A DNA stretch of 64,000 nt from Apostichopus japonicus (Eukaryota; Echinodermata; Holothuroidea; Aspidochirotida; Stichopodidae). The stretch is taken from NCBI RefSeq assembly GCF_037975245.1, contig NC_092577.1, positions 9,647,013 through 9,711,012 of the forward strand, in the 5' to 3' direction. Below the pieces are notes generated by a model, which did not search any database, was not told the origin of the DNA, and worked only from the letters and a program-made list of their open reading frames with translations. A program made the position numbers and the translations under genes. Of this stretch, positions 1 through 12,094 are shown piece after piece. Each line of letters begins with the position of its first letter. Position 1 is the stretch's first letter.

Positions 1-1389
1 ATATGTTTTAATATTAAAATCAAGTACGTTATCGCAACCAACTTCAGCAACGTCATCACGGCCTTTTACATTTTTATCAACGTCATTCTTGATATCATCA
101 ACAACCTCACTTACGTTAAGATGACCTCTTTATTGACCACATCGTCATTATTGACATAATTATAATTGCGTTATTATCAACATCATGTATGTCACATTCA
201 TATTTTGGCAATATATACAGTACGTCATCATAATTGACGACTTAGTTAGGACGTCTTGGACGCCCTCGTCATCTTTACCGTCCTCGTCGTTATGGAGGCC
301 ATAGTCACTTTCATCCTCATTGTCTTGGGAAACAATGTTGTAGTTTTATTGTTCTTCTTAACATCTAAGTTAGGCCTTGTAAATGAAATACATCTTCTCC
401 ATTCATATTGCCCTGGACTTTGTTGCAATTTTCAACCTGAGTCTCAAATTGTGATTGCAATGATCGATTTGGGCACATAGTTTGCCGAACGTATTTTGTA
501 TCTTCCAGAGATAACAAGGGAACATGAATCAGGGAGTAACTAATTACCTCATTGGCTCTTCGGGCAGGTCCCTGCTGTTAACTTAACAACAATATTGCCC
601 ATGCTCACAGGAAAACAGATTGAGAACTTCTGAATCGTCTTCAATGGAAGTTTTAACACTTGAACGTAATTAGCATATGGGTGTAAAAGTTGTGAATATT
701 CAAACCTAAGAGGTTCTTCAAAGTATCCATTAGGCAATGATCTAGATAATCTAGATAATCCGTGTTGATTTGCAATTACATCAAATACTCTTATCATGAT
801 CTTAACAATTGCCTTTTTATACTATTACAATTTGCCTCATACGACAAGTTTATTTTTATTCCAATTAAAATATTACCTCGTAGCGGCATTTATGGTTTAC
901 CATATTTGCACTAGTTTAAAAACTAACTGACCTTTCCTCCATATCAGGATTACTTTATTTACTCTAGACGTAAAACCAACAGCTACAATATGAAACTTCG
1001 AACACTTGGTTGATAGACTGTCAATTTAACAGATATAGAGCAGACAACAGCGTTTATATTACACTGTTAGTTATAAAGTAGGGAACTGAAAGTCCATTCT
1101 TGTTGAGATATCTGATTCTTATCATCTGTACCATTGTCCTTCTCCATTTCAAGAACCGCAAAAGATGAAACTTTACAACTGTAAAGGTCAACTTGAACTA
1201 TCCAGGTGTCATTATTCTCTGCTGAACGACTGTCAATCTCCTCCCCCATAAGAAACAAATTGTAGTAATACTTATTTGCACTTCTACACAACACGATTGC
1301 CCAGGACACCAGATACACATAGAGAACACAGTTACTAATGTAAATCTTACAGTTTTGTACGATAGTAAAAATTGGATAGTGCTATAATT
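1..1389. other. No supported gene (left edge)
   Basis: AT-rich sequence with only short open frames on both strands (for example 549-797 and 1067-1318, both minus). None of these has a recognisable domain, a convincing start or paired splice sites. The first 250 bases are rich in degenerate ATCAAC/GTCATC-like words but do not form a clean tandem repeat. Confidence 0.5.
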
Positions 1390-1522
1390 CGGTAGCATGT
1401 GCTATTGGGATTACAGTAAAACCTGAGGATATGTGTAATTCCAACAAATCCAGTTGATTTGGATTTGTTGAAATTACAAATATCCTCAGTTCTTTCTGTA
1501 AACTTAATAGCACATGCTACCG
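1390..1522. repeat. 133-bp foldback hairpin (MITE-like)
   Basis: The two ends are perfect 17-base inverted copies (CGGTAGCATGTGCTATT and its complement). Most of the interior also pairs: the CTGAGGATAT, TGTAATT and CAACAAATCC blocks on the left match complementary blocks on the right, around a loop of about 8 bases. The length and near-complete self-complementarity fit a foldback MITE or a hairpin remnant. No clear target-site duplication is visible. Confidence 0.7.
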
Positions 1523-4500
1523 ATTTATCAGATTTGTCAGCACGATCCAGTTACTGTAATCTCTGTGTGAATCGGCTGCCCAGAAACATTTTAGCTGCCT
1601 ACAATCCGGGGTTGTAAGTAAAAAAGAGGCTCAATGAGGTCAAATCGTCATGTTCGGTGACTTTCTTAGTAACTTTAAGAAGCCAGAAGACCAAATAGTT
1701 TATATTGCTCTAGCATCGATGCGAGCAATATCAAATGTTTCGCCACATACACTCATTTATACAGTGTTGCGATTCAAACAAACCAATTCGTTTAAATGAT
1801 TTACTTTAATTTCAATTGGTTCTTGAGGTAGAAGATATTTCATAAATCTTTCGTTAAACAAATATTAATCATTAACATATTTATTATTATATTTAGTAAG
1901 TACTATAAGCGCAGTCCTTTGATAACATGGACAGTTCACATTGGTGTAAGTTTTCAGCGGGAAGGGGTACGGTCATAAAGAGCAAGCGGTTATGAAGAAG
2001 GGGGGGAATTGTTTTAATGAAATTTATTAGGATTCCAAGGACAAGTTTGTTGATATTGCAGATTGAAATTGTTTCACATCCTTGCCCAAATATCTGTTTA
2101 CAATCACACTATTTCTTAATGTATCAAGGAACATCTTAATGTATACTTGTTTAAGTAAATCGTACTGTCGGTTAGTGTGGAAATCATTCGGAATGTCCAT
2201 CGTTCATGAAAACATAAAATGCCACTCTTAAAATGTTAGTCAATAGCAGTTGACTTCCAAGGTCGATGATTCATATTACAAATTAAAATGACCAAAGAGG
2301 TACCTCACCTCCTCCAACAAATCCCGTCCCTCCCCTCTTCTGTCATGGATAGTTAGGCTACAGTCTGCAGGCTTTTGTACAATGACTTAAATTTCCCCAT
2401 GACCCTACTCACATTAACGGAGAAAAGCTACCGTCCTAGTTAAAGGAATAGTTGTAAACGTTAAACAGTGTAACTAATGATGATGATGACAATGATCTCT
2501 GACAAATTACATAGAAACATCATACACATGGAAACTTTATATACATCTTCATGAAGAATGAATCTGATTTGCTTGAAGCTCAGAGCCACTTGTAGTAATG
2601 GAGCCAGCAATGATACCTTGTCATGTGCATATATAACGTAAAGACATCATGTTCAGAAGCCGGTTTAATGTAAACTAGTCAACTTAACTTTGACAAAGGT
2701 TTCAATCCAATATCTTCAAAACGCCAGATGTACCAGTTATTAAAACATCTAAAGACGAAATTAACCCTACAAATATTTGCAAATACGGGTGGTAATACAT
2801 TCTATGACATATTGAATAATACTGTTCGCTGTAGGTATAGGGATCACTACATGTGCCGACGTTTGAAAAGACTACCTACCTTTTGTATCAATGCTATCCG
2901 CGCTTCGTAACAGGTGTTCACAGCGTAAGGCAACCGTATCAGGTGATCACATACAACTATGTTTAAACTATATACAAGTCTGCAGTCAGAGTGAGACATG
3001 TACCATTTTCAACAGACTTTAGCAAAATATGCATATGCATTATTAGAGGGGCGGGGTTATTATATCAATCCAAAGTCCATATTTGTAAACAACATACGTA
3101 GTCCGTATCGTAACTAGTCCATCAGGGCAGACTCGATATCGTTCACTGTCGTTGCACATATTTAGTACCTAGGTTTGACCAAATATTCTGGTGTGTTTTC
3201 ATATGCTTATTACAATTCTCGATGTTGGATGGTTCGGGAAGTGTTATTTTAAGAGTAAACAGCAGTTTAAAACGAACTCATTTAGTCCGCTTTGCGTTGT
3301 TATGACTTCTACTACGCAGCGATTTTTTTCAGTAAAGAGCTAATCAAAATCCGTATTGTGTGCCATGTGATACGTCAGCTGATACAGAAACTACTCTGCT
3401 CGGCGTGATGTAAATGCACAGAATGTGTGTCTGTAACGTTTGCTGGTTGTACGTGTTTATAATTCGTCTGCATAACGTACTGTATATCAAGGTAACGATG
3501 GTTGAAAGTTTAACTAAAATTTACAGCCAACAGTTGGCAAACCGACGTCAAATGGGCCGATATATGGAGCAGTATTGAGGGTGGCAAATGTCCATCAATT
3601 GCCCGAGAAAATAAATCAATCTGTTGAACTTCGCTGGAATTGGTTATGATACTTGATAGTGAACTGTTGGGATGCCATCGTTCCTGTTACGTCGATTCAC
3701 CAACAGATCGACTATAGGCCTAGGAGTTGTTGCATGATTCACTACACGAACGATGCAGGTAATTCTAGGCCTGTTACAAATACTCATTTTAGAGCATTAC
3801 TGTGACAAGAAAGTATGCATAACTTCCTCAAGTGACACGAATGACAACTATGAAAATTTAGGACAAGGCTCTTCAATACCATACTAGTTGCCTAAGACTC
3901 GACGGGGTTTACGTTGCACCAATGAAAAATAGATCGACAGCTACTAAATACTGGTGTCTGTTATTTTATGATACCATTTATTTCATGTTTTATTTGTCAT
4001 GAAACAAAGAAATGAAATCAACACCAGTATAGGTTCGATTGGCAGACTAACGTTAGGCCTATCAATATTCAATGTCGGCATAAAAGCCTAGGCCTATAGT
4101 AAAGCCTCGAGTCTTAAATTAATTTTTCAAAACAGGGCCTAACTAAGCCCAGAGCATCTAAAAATCGAGTTGACATTTGTAAGTTTCCAGCTATTAACCA
4201 TCAGCATGGCACTCGATTTAGTCTTATTACAACTCTCTAAAAAATTGGAATAAAATATTTTATATCAAAGCATCTTGCTTGCTTTATTTATTTTGATGCA
4301 TGTATGGTGAGGCCTTCTTTTAGAATAGAAAATCATGTCAAGTAGGGTTGCATGTGTTCTCAAACTTTGTTAGTGTGTGGGTTTGTAACTATGCCCTATC
4401 TAGCACATGGCTCCAGGCTTACACTGAAATAAATGGAATATCAGATGGCTTATTAGTCAGTTGAGTTCCAGTGTAAACAACTAATGTGAACCACAGTGTG

Positions 4501-4545
4501 GTCGACAGGACAATTCAAAATACTGTGTCTAACAAATTTGGTTTT
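1523..4545. other. No supported gene
   Basis: Low-GC sequence with many stop codons in all frames. I saw no domain-bearing exon, RNA gene or clear transposon end. An upstream promoter or 5' exon of an unrecognised gene cannot be excluded. Confidence 0.45.
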
Positions 4546-4558
4546 GCTTTGTTGCAGA

Positions 4559-4789
4559 TGAAAGTGCAGGCCCATCGGCGTCAAAGAAAAGGACATTTGC
4601 GGTGCTTTCTCTCCAGAGATTTCTCTGGCACAACAAAAACTTGTGGAAAAATCAGGACTCAAGTATTCGAAAGGAAGAAAATCTGGTAGCAGGCAGACAG
4701 AACAGTTGTCTCAATGTCCGACACGAGATGCTGAAAACGTCTCAAAGAAGCTGTTGAACAGAGATTTGATTAAAGGATGAAAATACTAT
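4559..4789 (+). other. Possible terminal exon or gene remnant, unrecognised
   Basis: A good acceptor (a T-rich stretch ending TTTGTTGCAG) precedes a stretch open in two overlapping frames. The frame starting DESAGPSASKKR runs to a TGA near 4756. A second frame carrying SPEISLAQQKLVEKSG runs on to a TGA near 4780. Two partly coding-looking frames back to back suggest a frameshifted, decayed exon, or chance. I recognise no domain, and no matching upstream exon was found. Confidence 0.2.
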
Positions 4790-5689
4790 TGCCCAAGACA
4801 TTCTGTTTGCACATCATAGAGCAAGACTGCTTCTTCCTAAGCAAGTGACGATGAGGTCATTTAACTCAGAAAGGACTGTTTTTGTAACCAAAGCATAACC
4901 TGGTTAATGTTTTGTTGTTGTTAATGTTTATCATTTTCCATTTGTTTGTTTATTCATTTGATTTTTTCCTTTCCTTTTTTTATTTTGTTTTATTCATTTG
5001 ACAATGAATAACTTACTTTGACAGATTGAGAAGTTCCCTAAAGTTTCACTTTTTGCTAGCTACTACACGGCAACAGTTTGTGGTCAGGTGGCCCTGTGTG
5101 ATCTTTGTCTCTTGTTTAAAAAGTAACTGTGTTGTGTGGTCCTTGTTTTCTAGGAATACATGTGCTGGCTACAAGACTCAATCACTATTAAGAACTGTGG
5201 GGGAAATAGACAGTTTAATAGCTATTAGAAAGCAATTATATTTCGCGACTGTGTATTTGGTCAACTTGGGCCGAGATTGTGTTCCTTTCTCGTTTTTACG
5301 GACTTTAAAGCATTTATTTTCCAATAAGTCCAGTGGATTTCTTGTTAGACGTAACAGCTCTGATAAGATCTGTAAGTTATCCATTTATATCATTTACATT
5401 TTTTCTTTTAGTTTAATTGACCCCATTGTTTTTAATATTCAAGATTCATGTGCATAGTAATCCTACTATTTTGCCTTAATATGTTTATTTGTGTGTGAGC
5501 GTTCCGCCTTTTCAAGTTGTCCCCACGATCTCAGAGTTAACCGGCCTTACCCTCAAAAGAAGGTGCTACTTGTAAGTTTCCCAAGCCTAGAAATATATAT
5601 TTTTGCCTAGTCACTGCGTTTTTGACCAGCTACATTTGCTAGTGGTGTCTCAACGCAGACTTCGGGAGACGGACAGTGTTAAAAAACGC

Positions 5690-6565
5690 ATTTATTCAAA
5701 TTATGTTTATCTCAACAAAATTTGGTTGTTTTCTTCGAAAATAACAGTGCTTTTAGAATCCAACAACTCTTATAATATTCTTCGGACATTCCTATATTAA
5801 TTCAGGCAACACATCCTGGTTCTTAATACTGTGGTTAATTATGTTATCATCTTGCTGTGACAAGGAACTGCTGTTTTAATTGTCGTACAGTACAACGTAT
5901 CAGAGTGACGTATCCCTCTATTACTTCAACCAACACATCCTGTTTCTACATAAGTGCAAGGACATTTTAGTTATGTCGTTTCCATGTTGCTGTTACAAGG
6001 AACTCCTGAGGTTTAATTATCGTCCAACCTATAACAGTGACGTCATGTGTTTATTGTTTACTCGTGAAGTATTACCTCTTTTGGCATCCAACAACTCTTC
6101 AAGTATTTTTAGGACATTTCTTTACAACATCAAATCAAAAAAACCTTGGTTCTAAATAGGTTTAGTAACATTTAAAAACTATTATCATGTTGCTGTAAAT
6201 AGTCGATGCGGATTTTTAATTTAGCCCACACTTCGTAGTGAGGTTATTTGTTGTTACGGGTAAGATAACATCTCTCCAAGCATCCAACAAATCATAAGAT
6301 AATTTCAGGGTATCCCTCTATAACTGTCAACAAAAACATCTAGGTTATAATAAGTTCAAGAGCATTTAAATGCCATTTTCATATTGCTGTGACAAAGAAC
6401 TGCTTTGTTGTAATTGTCGCACACCGTATAAGAGTAACGTCATTTGTTTGTTGTTTACTCGAAAAATAACACCTCTCCAATCATCCAACATCGCGAAAAA
6501 TTTTCACAGGACATCTCTCTACAACTTCCAACCAACAAACCTTGGTACAAAATATGTGCAACGAA
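5690..6565. repeat. Degenerate tandem array, about 200-bp unit
   Basis: A block resembling TTGCTGTGACAAGGAACTGC recurs at about 5852, 5987, 6190 and 6384. A block resembling GGACATCTCTCTACAACTTC recurs at about 5787, 5910, 6113, 6308 and 6507. Most spacings are 190-205 bases, with one short unit. Word pairs such as CATCCAACAACTCTT and TTGTTTACTCG lie between them. The short plus-strand open frames here (5880-6155, 6370-6588) are similar to one another because they are repeat copies, so I do not call genes. Confidence 0.65.
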
Positions 6566-6967
6566 ACTCGTTTTTAAGCACTTTTTGAAGCCTGCCCCGA
6601 TAGAATAAACCTTTCGCTTCTTTTTCATTTGAAAATCCGCCTATTAGTGAGATTGCAGTTCATTTTTCGCCAATGTCCACTTTTTCACTTCAAGGTTATT
6701 AGTCTGGAACATGAGCCTGCGTGTTATGTAATCAATTCGCCAAGCCTAGGAAAGGGAACGAGCACGGAATATCACCTTCCTCAGATCCAATTTTTTACTG
6801 CGAGACCCTATTAAAATGCCCGAGGCAGGTATACTGTTATGCAATGGTATTGTATATATTGTATTATATATAGTAACTAAGCTATCTAATTGTCCGCGAA
6901 ATTGTTCGGACTTAGGTACTCCAATAGCTGACTATACGTCTGATTACTGAAAGTAAAGGATCTACTC

Positions 6968-7205
6968 TACTAACTCAGTTAGCTCAGTGGTTTACGCCGG
7001 TGCCTTCCAATCATAAGGTCTCCAGTTCAAGTCACTCCGATATTAATGTATGTCGTCCAGTTACAGAGTTGTTGACAATTGACAATTCATAATCATGGAC
7101 GTTAAATATGAACCTAAGAGACTGACTTCGGTCAGCTTGCGGCTTTGCTAAGCCAACGAGGCTTCTTTGCGAGTTCCTGCTTGCCAGGAGGATCTAAAAT
7201 ACATA
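6968..7205 (+). mobile_element. tRNA-derived SINE
   Basis: The head has a pol III A-box-like TAGCTCAGTGG near 6980 and a B-box-like AGTTCAAGTC near 7024, spaced as in a tRNA, with a short anticodon-stem-like CCTT/AAGG between. The acceptor end is not tRNA-like and the sequence runs into an unrelated 3' part with a strong stem (CTTGCGGCTTTGC/GCCAACGAGGCTT region). This is the structure of a tRNA-derived SINE rather than a tRNA gene. Confidence 0.6.
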
Positions 7206-7210
7206 TATAG

Positions 7211-10200
7211 ATACTAGCAACGAAGCATAGGATCAAACGGGTGCATCATCTGTTTGTCATTGATTGTCAATATTGACAATATCAACATTGGGGCCACTCG
7301 ATCGGAAATTGTTTTTCACCGAGGCGTGTTGATACTTGCTTCAGAAACAAAATGACGAAATCTTAGAAAGAGTACAAAATGGGGGGGGGGGGCGGGGAGG
7401 GTGGCTCAAGCTACTACTCGTCTACCGAACGGAAGGTTAAGTAAATTAAATAATTTCAATCTTCTAAATACTTGAAATTCACATAAACACATATATTAGC
7501 CATCAGTTTAACCACCATGGCAAGTGTAAACTTGTTTAATGTTGTCCTCCTTTCTTAGATAAAGGGAGTGGATATATACCTCTAATGAAAATTAACTATG
7601 TTCCATTGTTCCTTAACATCTCTCAGAGACAAAAGAAAATATTTATATCTGGTGATGAAGACTTTCTAAGAGTCAACAGCATTCAAATTTGATCTGATAT
7701 ACAAAATACACGACACAGTCGATGGGGTGTCAATGCTCCAGTCCCTGGCTTAATGTAATAGTTGGGCTAAATGTTCCCTAATGTGGAATATATAGACGTT
7801 ACAGACCAGCATAATGGTCGCCAGAGTGGTGCTGTTTGTTTGTATTTTATTGTAATCCCATTACTATTACGCCCATGTTCCTATTTAGGATCGACTTGGA
7901 ATCTATTTAAGAATAATTTCCAATACCCTCTGGTCCTGTGTTTTCTACAACAACATTTTAATATGTCAGCTTTTAAAATAGGAATATGAGGACAAACATT
8001 ACTCGTACAACAACCATGGGCCTTTAACCATCACTTGGTAATGCAATGAGGCTACTTATCAAATTAAGTTATGTAGCCTATATAATCTCAACACGATATC
8101 GCTGCAAGTTCTGTCACTAACAAATTTTGTACACAGATTTTTAGCTATTGAAATATGATACTGGCTCTTTAAGGGTCTCTAGCGTCCACACGCAGCAGAA
8201 GTGGTCCACATCGGAAATCATTTATTGCGTATATTTCAAGTCCGCGGACTACCATTCGTTCCAAAACAGCAAGAAACCTTTCAATTATTGTCTGTGCATG
8301 GCTCCAATGGATCGGTTCGGTGTAACTTCAGTCAAAGGGCACACAAAGGAAGACATTATGTTGGTCTTATATGACATCTTGTGGGGGAAAAACCCAAAAC
8401 AGCTAATAATAGTCCGCTGCTCCGTTCGGGAGATATCCTACAGTAGTTTAATCGTGGGGTCTAACAGCTATCATTTTGTAAATCTGCGATGTATAGTGGA
8501 GCTAGGATTGGAAGCTGTTAAGTTTTTGGGGTTTTTCTTCAATATTGAGGTGGAATGTTAACAGCGTTGGCTAATGCAATCACTTGGTCATGTTAAAAAG
8601 GTTCAATAGTTGGCATTCAGCATTTGACAAAACCCATTTCCGTCAAAGAAAATAAGCATCGTAATAAATAAAGAAAACAAATAAATAATTGAAGCTGATG
8701 TGGCTCGATGATGTCATTTTTACACTCGATATTTATACTAGATCACATCTTCAGCCTCGTGTGTGTAGAAAAGTTAAAGATATGATACACCCCTGATGTG
8801 TAATAAGATTTGTTTTAGCTGCTTAGGGAAGATGTCTATGTGAGTTATCTTCATCACACTGAAACTTGCTTTTTTAGTAAAGATAGAAGACAAATTTAAA
8901 TTTTAAAAACATAACAATTGTACAAGTAGATTTGGAAATTTTCGTGGATTTTATTTTAATCTCTAAACATATAGGCTAGCTTTAGTATACATCAAATTGC
9001 GCTGAATTCATAAATGACACGAAATGTAAGAAGTCAATCATCGTATAGGTTACATTATCCATTTATTGTAACCTCTCTTTTAGTAAGTATGATGACAAAT
9101 TTATTTACTTGAAAACTAAATGGTTCCAAATAAATTTGAAAATGTTGAAGAATAGGGTACAAGTTTATACGTAGCAGAGTGAATGTTGACAATTTATTTG
9201 TAATATCTGGCCTAACTTAAGTATACACCAAAAAGCGCTTTAGTCAATATAAAATGTATCTACATCAGAATCTCATGTTTATCATCATAATGAGAAATTA
9301 TGGCATAAACATTGAACACCATAACAACGTTTTAACCATTGTAAGGACAATAGCGACTAGTTCCTTTCAAAAACATATATCGGAAAAACGTATCGCAGAG
9401 AATCAAAAAACAAACATAAAAGTATATTCTTTTAGAAAAGTCAGAGACTAAATAATGAAGAGAGTATAAAAGGGGATTAAATATTTGCATCCTTAATTCC
9501 TAAGAGTTGTTCATTGAGACCTTCAAGAGAGATCACTCTTTAGAAAGGTGACAGTCACTTTCAAAGCGCACAATCTCGTTTACATACACATAAACTTCTA
9601 TCTTTAGATTATAACAACAACATTATTATGATTGTCATCTTTAATTAGGGTAGTCCTTCTCAGTGCAAAAGCACAACTTTCCAGAGGAGCCCTAAATACA
9701 AACTACATTTACAATAGTATGCAGTAGAAAATGGTAAACATCCAAAAGGACAAAATGGGACGGCAAACAGATAGACAAACAAATATCAGACATCTAAACA
9801 AAAAAAATAAGTTTTCATGTTGCGTTTAAAAATATTAACATTTGGCAAGCATGCCAACTTTGGGGGAAGACTGTTCCACGATCTGCCTCCAGAAAATTTC
9901 CAGTTCTAACAGGAGCAAGTAAAATATGTAATGTGTAATGGCGGACAGACCAGCACCAGGGGGTGGGCTGGGGGTGTGGATTGATGAAGGAGTTATCAAT
10001 AATGATGCAGAATTGAACAGAACAAAAGTATGATGAAATTATCGTAATCGCCTGCGAGCAAGTTCTACCACCAGCATAGTCCCCTTCACTTCCTCTATCG
10101 AGCATCAGCAATTCATGTGTTGACCATTCACTCCTCATCCAAATATATATCAGTGGTTGTGCTTCTGTTATCAATATTTCTTTCCCCGCGTCTACCTCAA

Positions 10201-11944
10201 TCCTAACTACCCATGTTTTTTTTTAACCTTTTACACCTCATGTCCATAAATGAGTGATTGCAACAGTCTTGACAAGAATTCCTGCAACGCAACGCTTATC
10301 ACAGACTGAAAACACTGACAGCAAAGCTAACATCCAGGTTTCATGTTTAATTCGGGTCTACAGCTTAACACCGTTAAAACGGCTGTTTTGTTTTGACCTC
10401 CCCTGTATACTTCTTCTTCGGATGTTTCCGACTATACGTGCCGGTTGCACCTTTTGTTGGAGGGACGAACACAACAAAGGGGCGGTGAGCATTGGACGAT
10501 TAACCAGGTTAAATGGCGGCCCTGTAATTGTTTCGACAACGAGTTCACTGTCTGGATTCATTCCTGTTGAGAGTCAATGATGTTGAATTAGTCATAATAC
10601 ATTTCAAGCCAGTACATGTTTTTCATATCGTATCACTGCACGAGGAAGTTTGTAGTTCATGTCAAGTTACTTAATCGCGTTTTGAACGGAGAGCTAAAAC
10701 CAAATCATTTGCTACTTCTTTCCCATGAAAATAGCACCAGGGACGGTGACTTATTAGGCGTTATAGCACTACAAAGTTTCAAACTTGGAGATGTAACAGG
10801 TTTAACTTAATTTGGGATAGATATAATTTCTGTTTTAAGACTGCCAATCTCTCACTTGTGAGCACTAAAAATAGTCGTAACAAAAATTTCTTAGTCATTT
10901 CTTAGTTCATGTTGAGAGATATCTAAGTTTGCGTAAATATTAATTCTGACTCGGGTTAATTCTGCCTCGGTCAAACTATCGATAAGAACATTTTATGTGT
11001 AAAATATGATAGTACGATATGACATTTACATCATCAAATTGAACCAATTGTTATATTTAAGAAGATGATTTTCTCTTAGAATGAGTACAGTTTGTAATAT
11101 ACATTTTTTTTTACCAATTGAAGGCAAACATAAGTATCATTTTGCACTCCTGCATAATCAGTACGGTTTCGCTATTCGCCTGAGCAATCGTTTTTTTTTT
11201 TAAGTAAAATAAATGGAATTAGAGCCACACAATTAACAAGTTTGAAAAATACTTTGACCCAATTTGTGACAATTTCTACCCGGAAAACATGTTTTTGACA
11301 TAACTTAGAATGTTAAAACTCATGGTGACCATCTTTTAGTCTAGGTAAATATGTAGATAACTCGAACGTGTTGTTAAGTTTACATACCTGTAACGTTGCC
11401 GAAACAAGGTTAGCTGTAAAATGAGTGAGAAATTATTAATTTACTAGTGAGTTTATCTTCTCAATGCCTACAAAAATTTCTGTGAAAGTATATGCTGGCC
11501 TAAACTAGACGAATGTTCCTTGGTTAGCTTTCTCGTCTTTACGTGATTTACTTAATTTGAATAGTGGACAAGTATTCTAACGCGCGTATCGTCTTTTCTA
11601 TCATACATTACCTAGTCACGTTATTTTCAAGTCACAGGTTTGTCAATATTTACATTCCCTATAGTGCTTTAATTTATTATCTACAACGTTTAACTCGGAA
11701 TTATATATATTTTTAATTGAGATCACAGAGAGAAAAAAAGATTTATTTACAGAAGGGAGTAATCGTGTACCCAATCGCTGTCAGTTGAATGATATTTACC
11801 TTGCTATTTACCAACTTACATTCAAGGATGTACTAAGAAGTACTAAATTCAATAATCCAAAACGTAGCTCAAGGAGATGTTAATTAAACCAATAAATATA
11901 TATTTCTTTTGAAGCAACTCTGAGTAAGGATAAGATAAGAATGG
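7211..11944. other. No supported gene
   Basis: Intergenic sequence downstream of the NLR gene. Several open frames of 60-140 codons occur (for example 8148-8561 plus, 9815-10174 minus, 10254-10580 plus), but none has a recognisable domain, a consistent splice context or similarity to the neighbouring exons. A G run interrupted by C lies at 7381-7400. Confidence 0.4.
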
Positions 11945-11962
11945 AGATGCCATTAACGATAT

Positions 11963-11968
11963 TTTATT
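11963..11968 (-). terminator. Poly(A) signal AATAAA of the NLR gene
   Basis: AATAAA on the minus strand about 70 bases beyond the TGA at 12040-12038. This position and strand support 12038 as the true end of the NLR coding sequence. Confidence 0.6.
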
Positions 11969-12037
11969 GACATTTTAATGAATAGCGTAACTAATTACAA
12001 CGACTTTTGATCCCTTTATATTTCTTGATGTGTATAT

Positions 12038-12094
12038 TCATTTTACCTCTTCCTGGTAACCTTTGTCCGATAGTTCTTCGTCGCTGTCTCTGTT
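12038..12094 (-). CDS. NLR terminal exon: acidic tail and stop
   Basis: Strong acceptor CATTTCCTTTACAG, then 18 codons (NRDSDEELSDKGYQEEVK) and TGA at 12040-12038. An AATAAA follows about 70 bases on. It takes the place of the 40-codon helical module found in unit 2. A GTAAAA inside the exon could act as a donor, but the stop and poly(A) signal favour termination here. Confidence 0.65.
   Translation of the reverse strand, partial: NRDSDEELSDKGYQEEVK

Noticed and set aside
5026-5457. 143-codon open frame, plus strand
   Set aside because: No domain, AT-driven composition, no partner exons; probably chance.
8148-8561. 137-codon open frame, plus strand
   Set aside because: No recognisable domain, no splice or promoter support, and composition like the surrounding non-coding DNA.
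9815-10174. 119-codon open frame, minus strand, downstream of the NLR gene
   Set aside because: Tested as a possible NLR 3' exon, but the gene has a stop and poly(A) signal at about 12.0 kb and this frame shows no similarity to the repeat modules.
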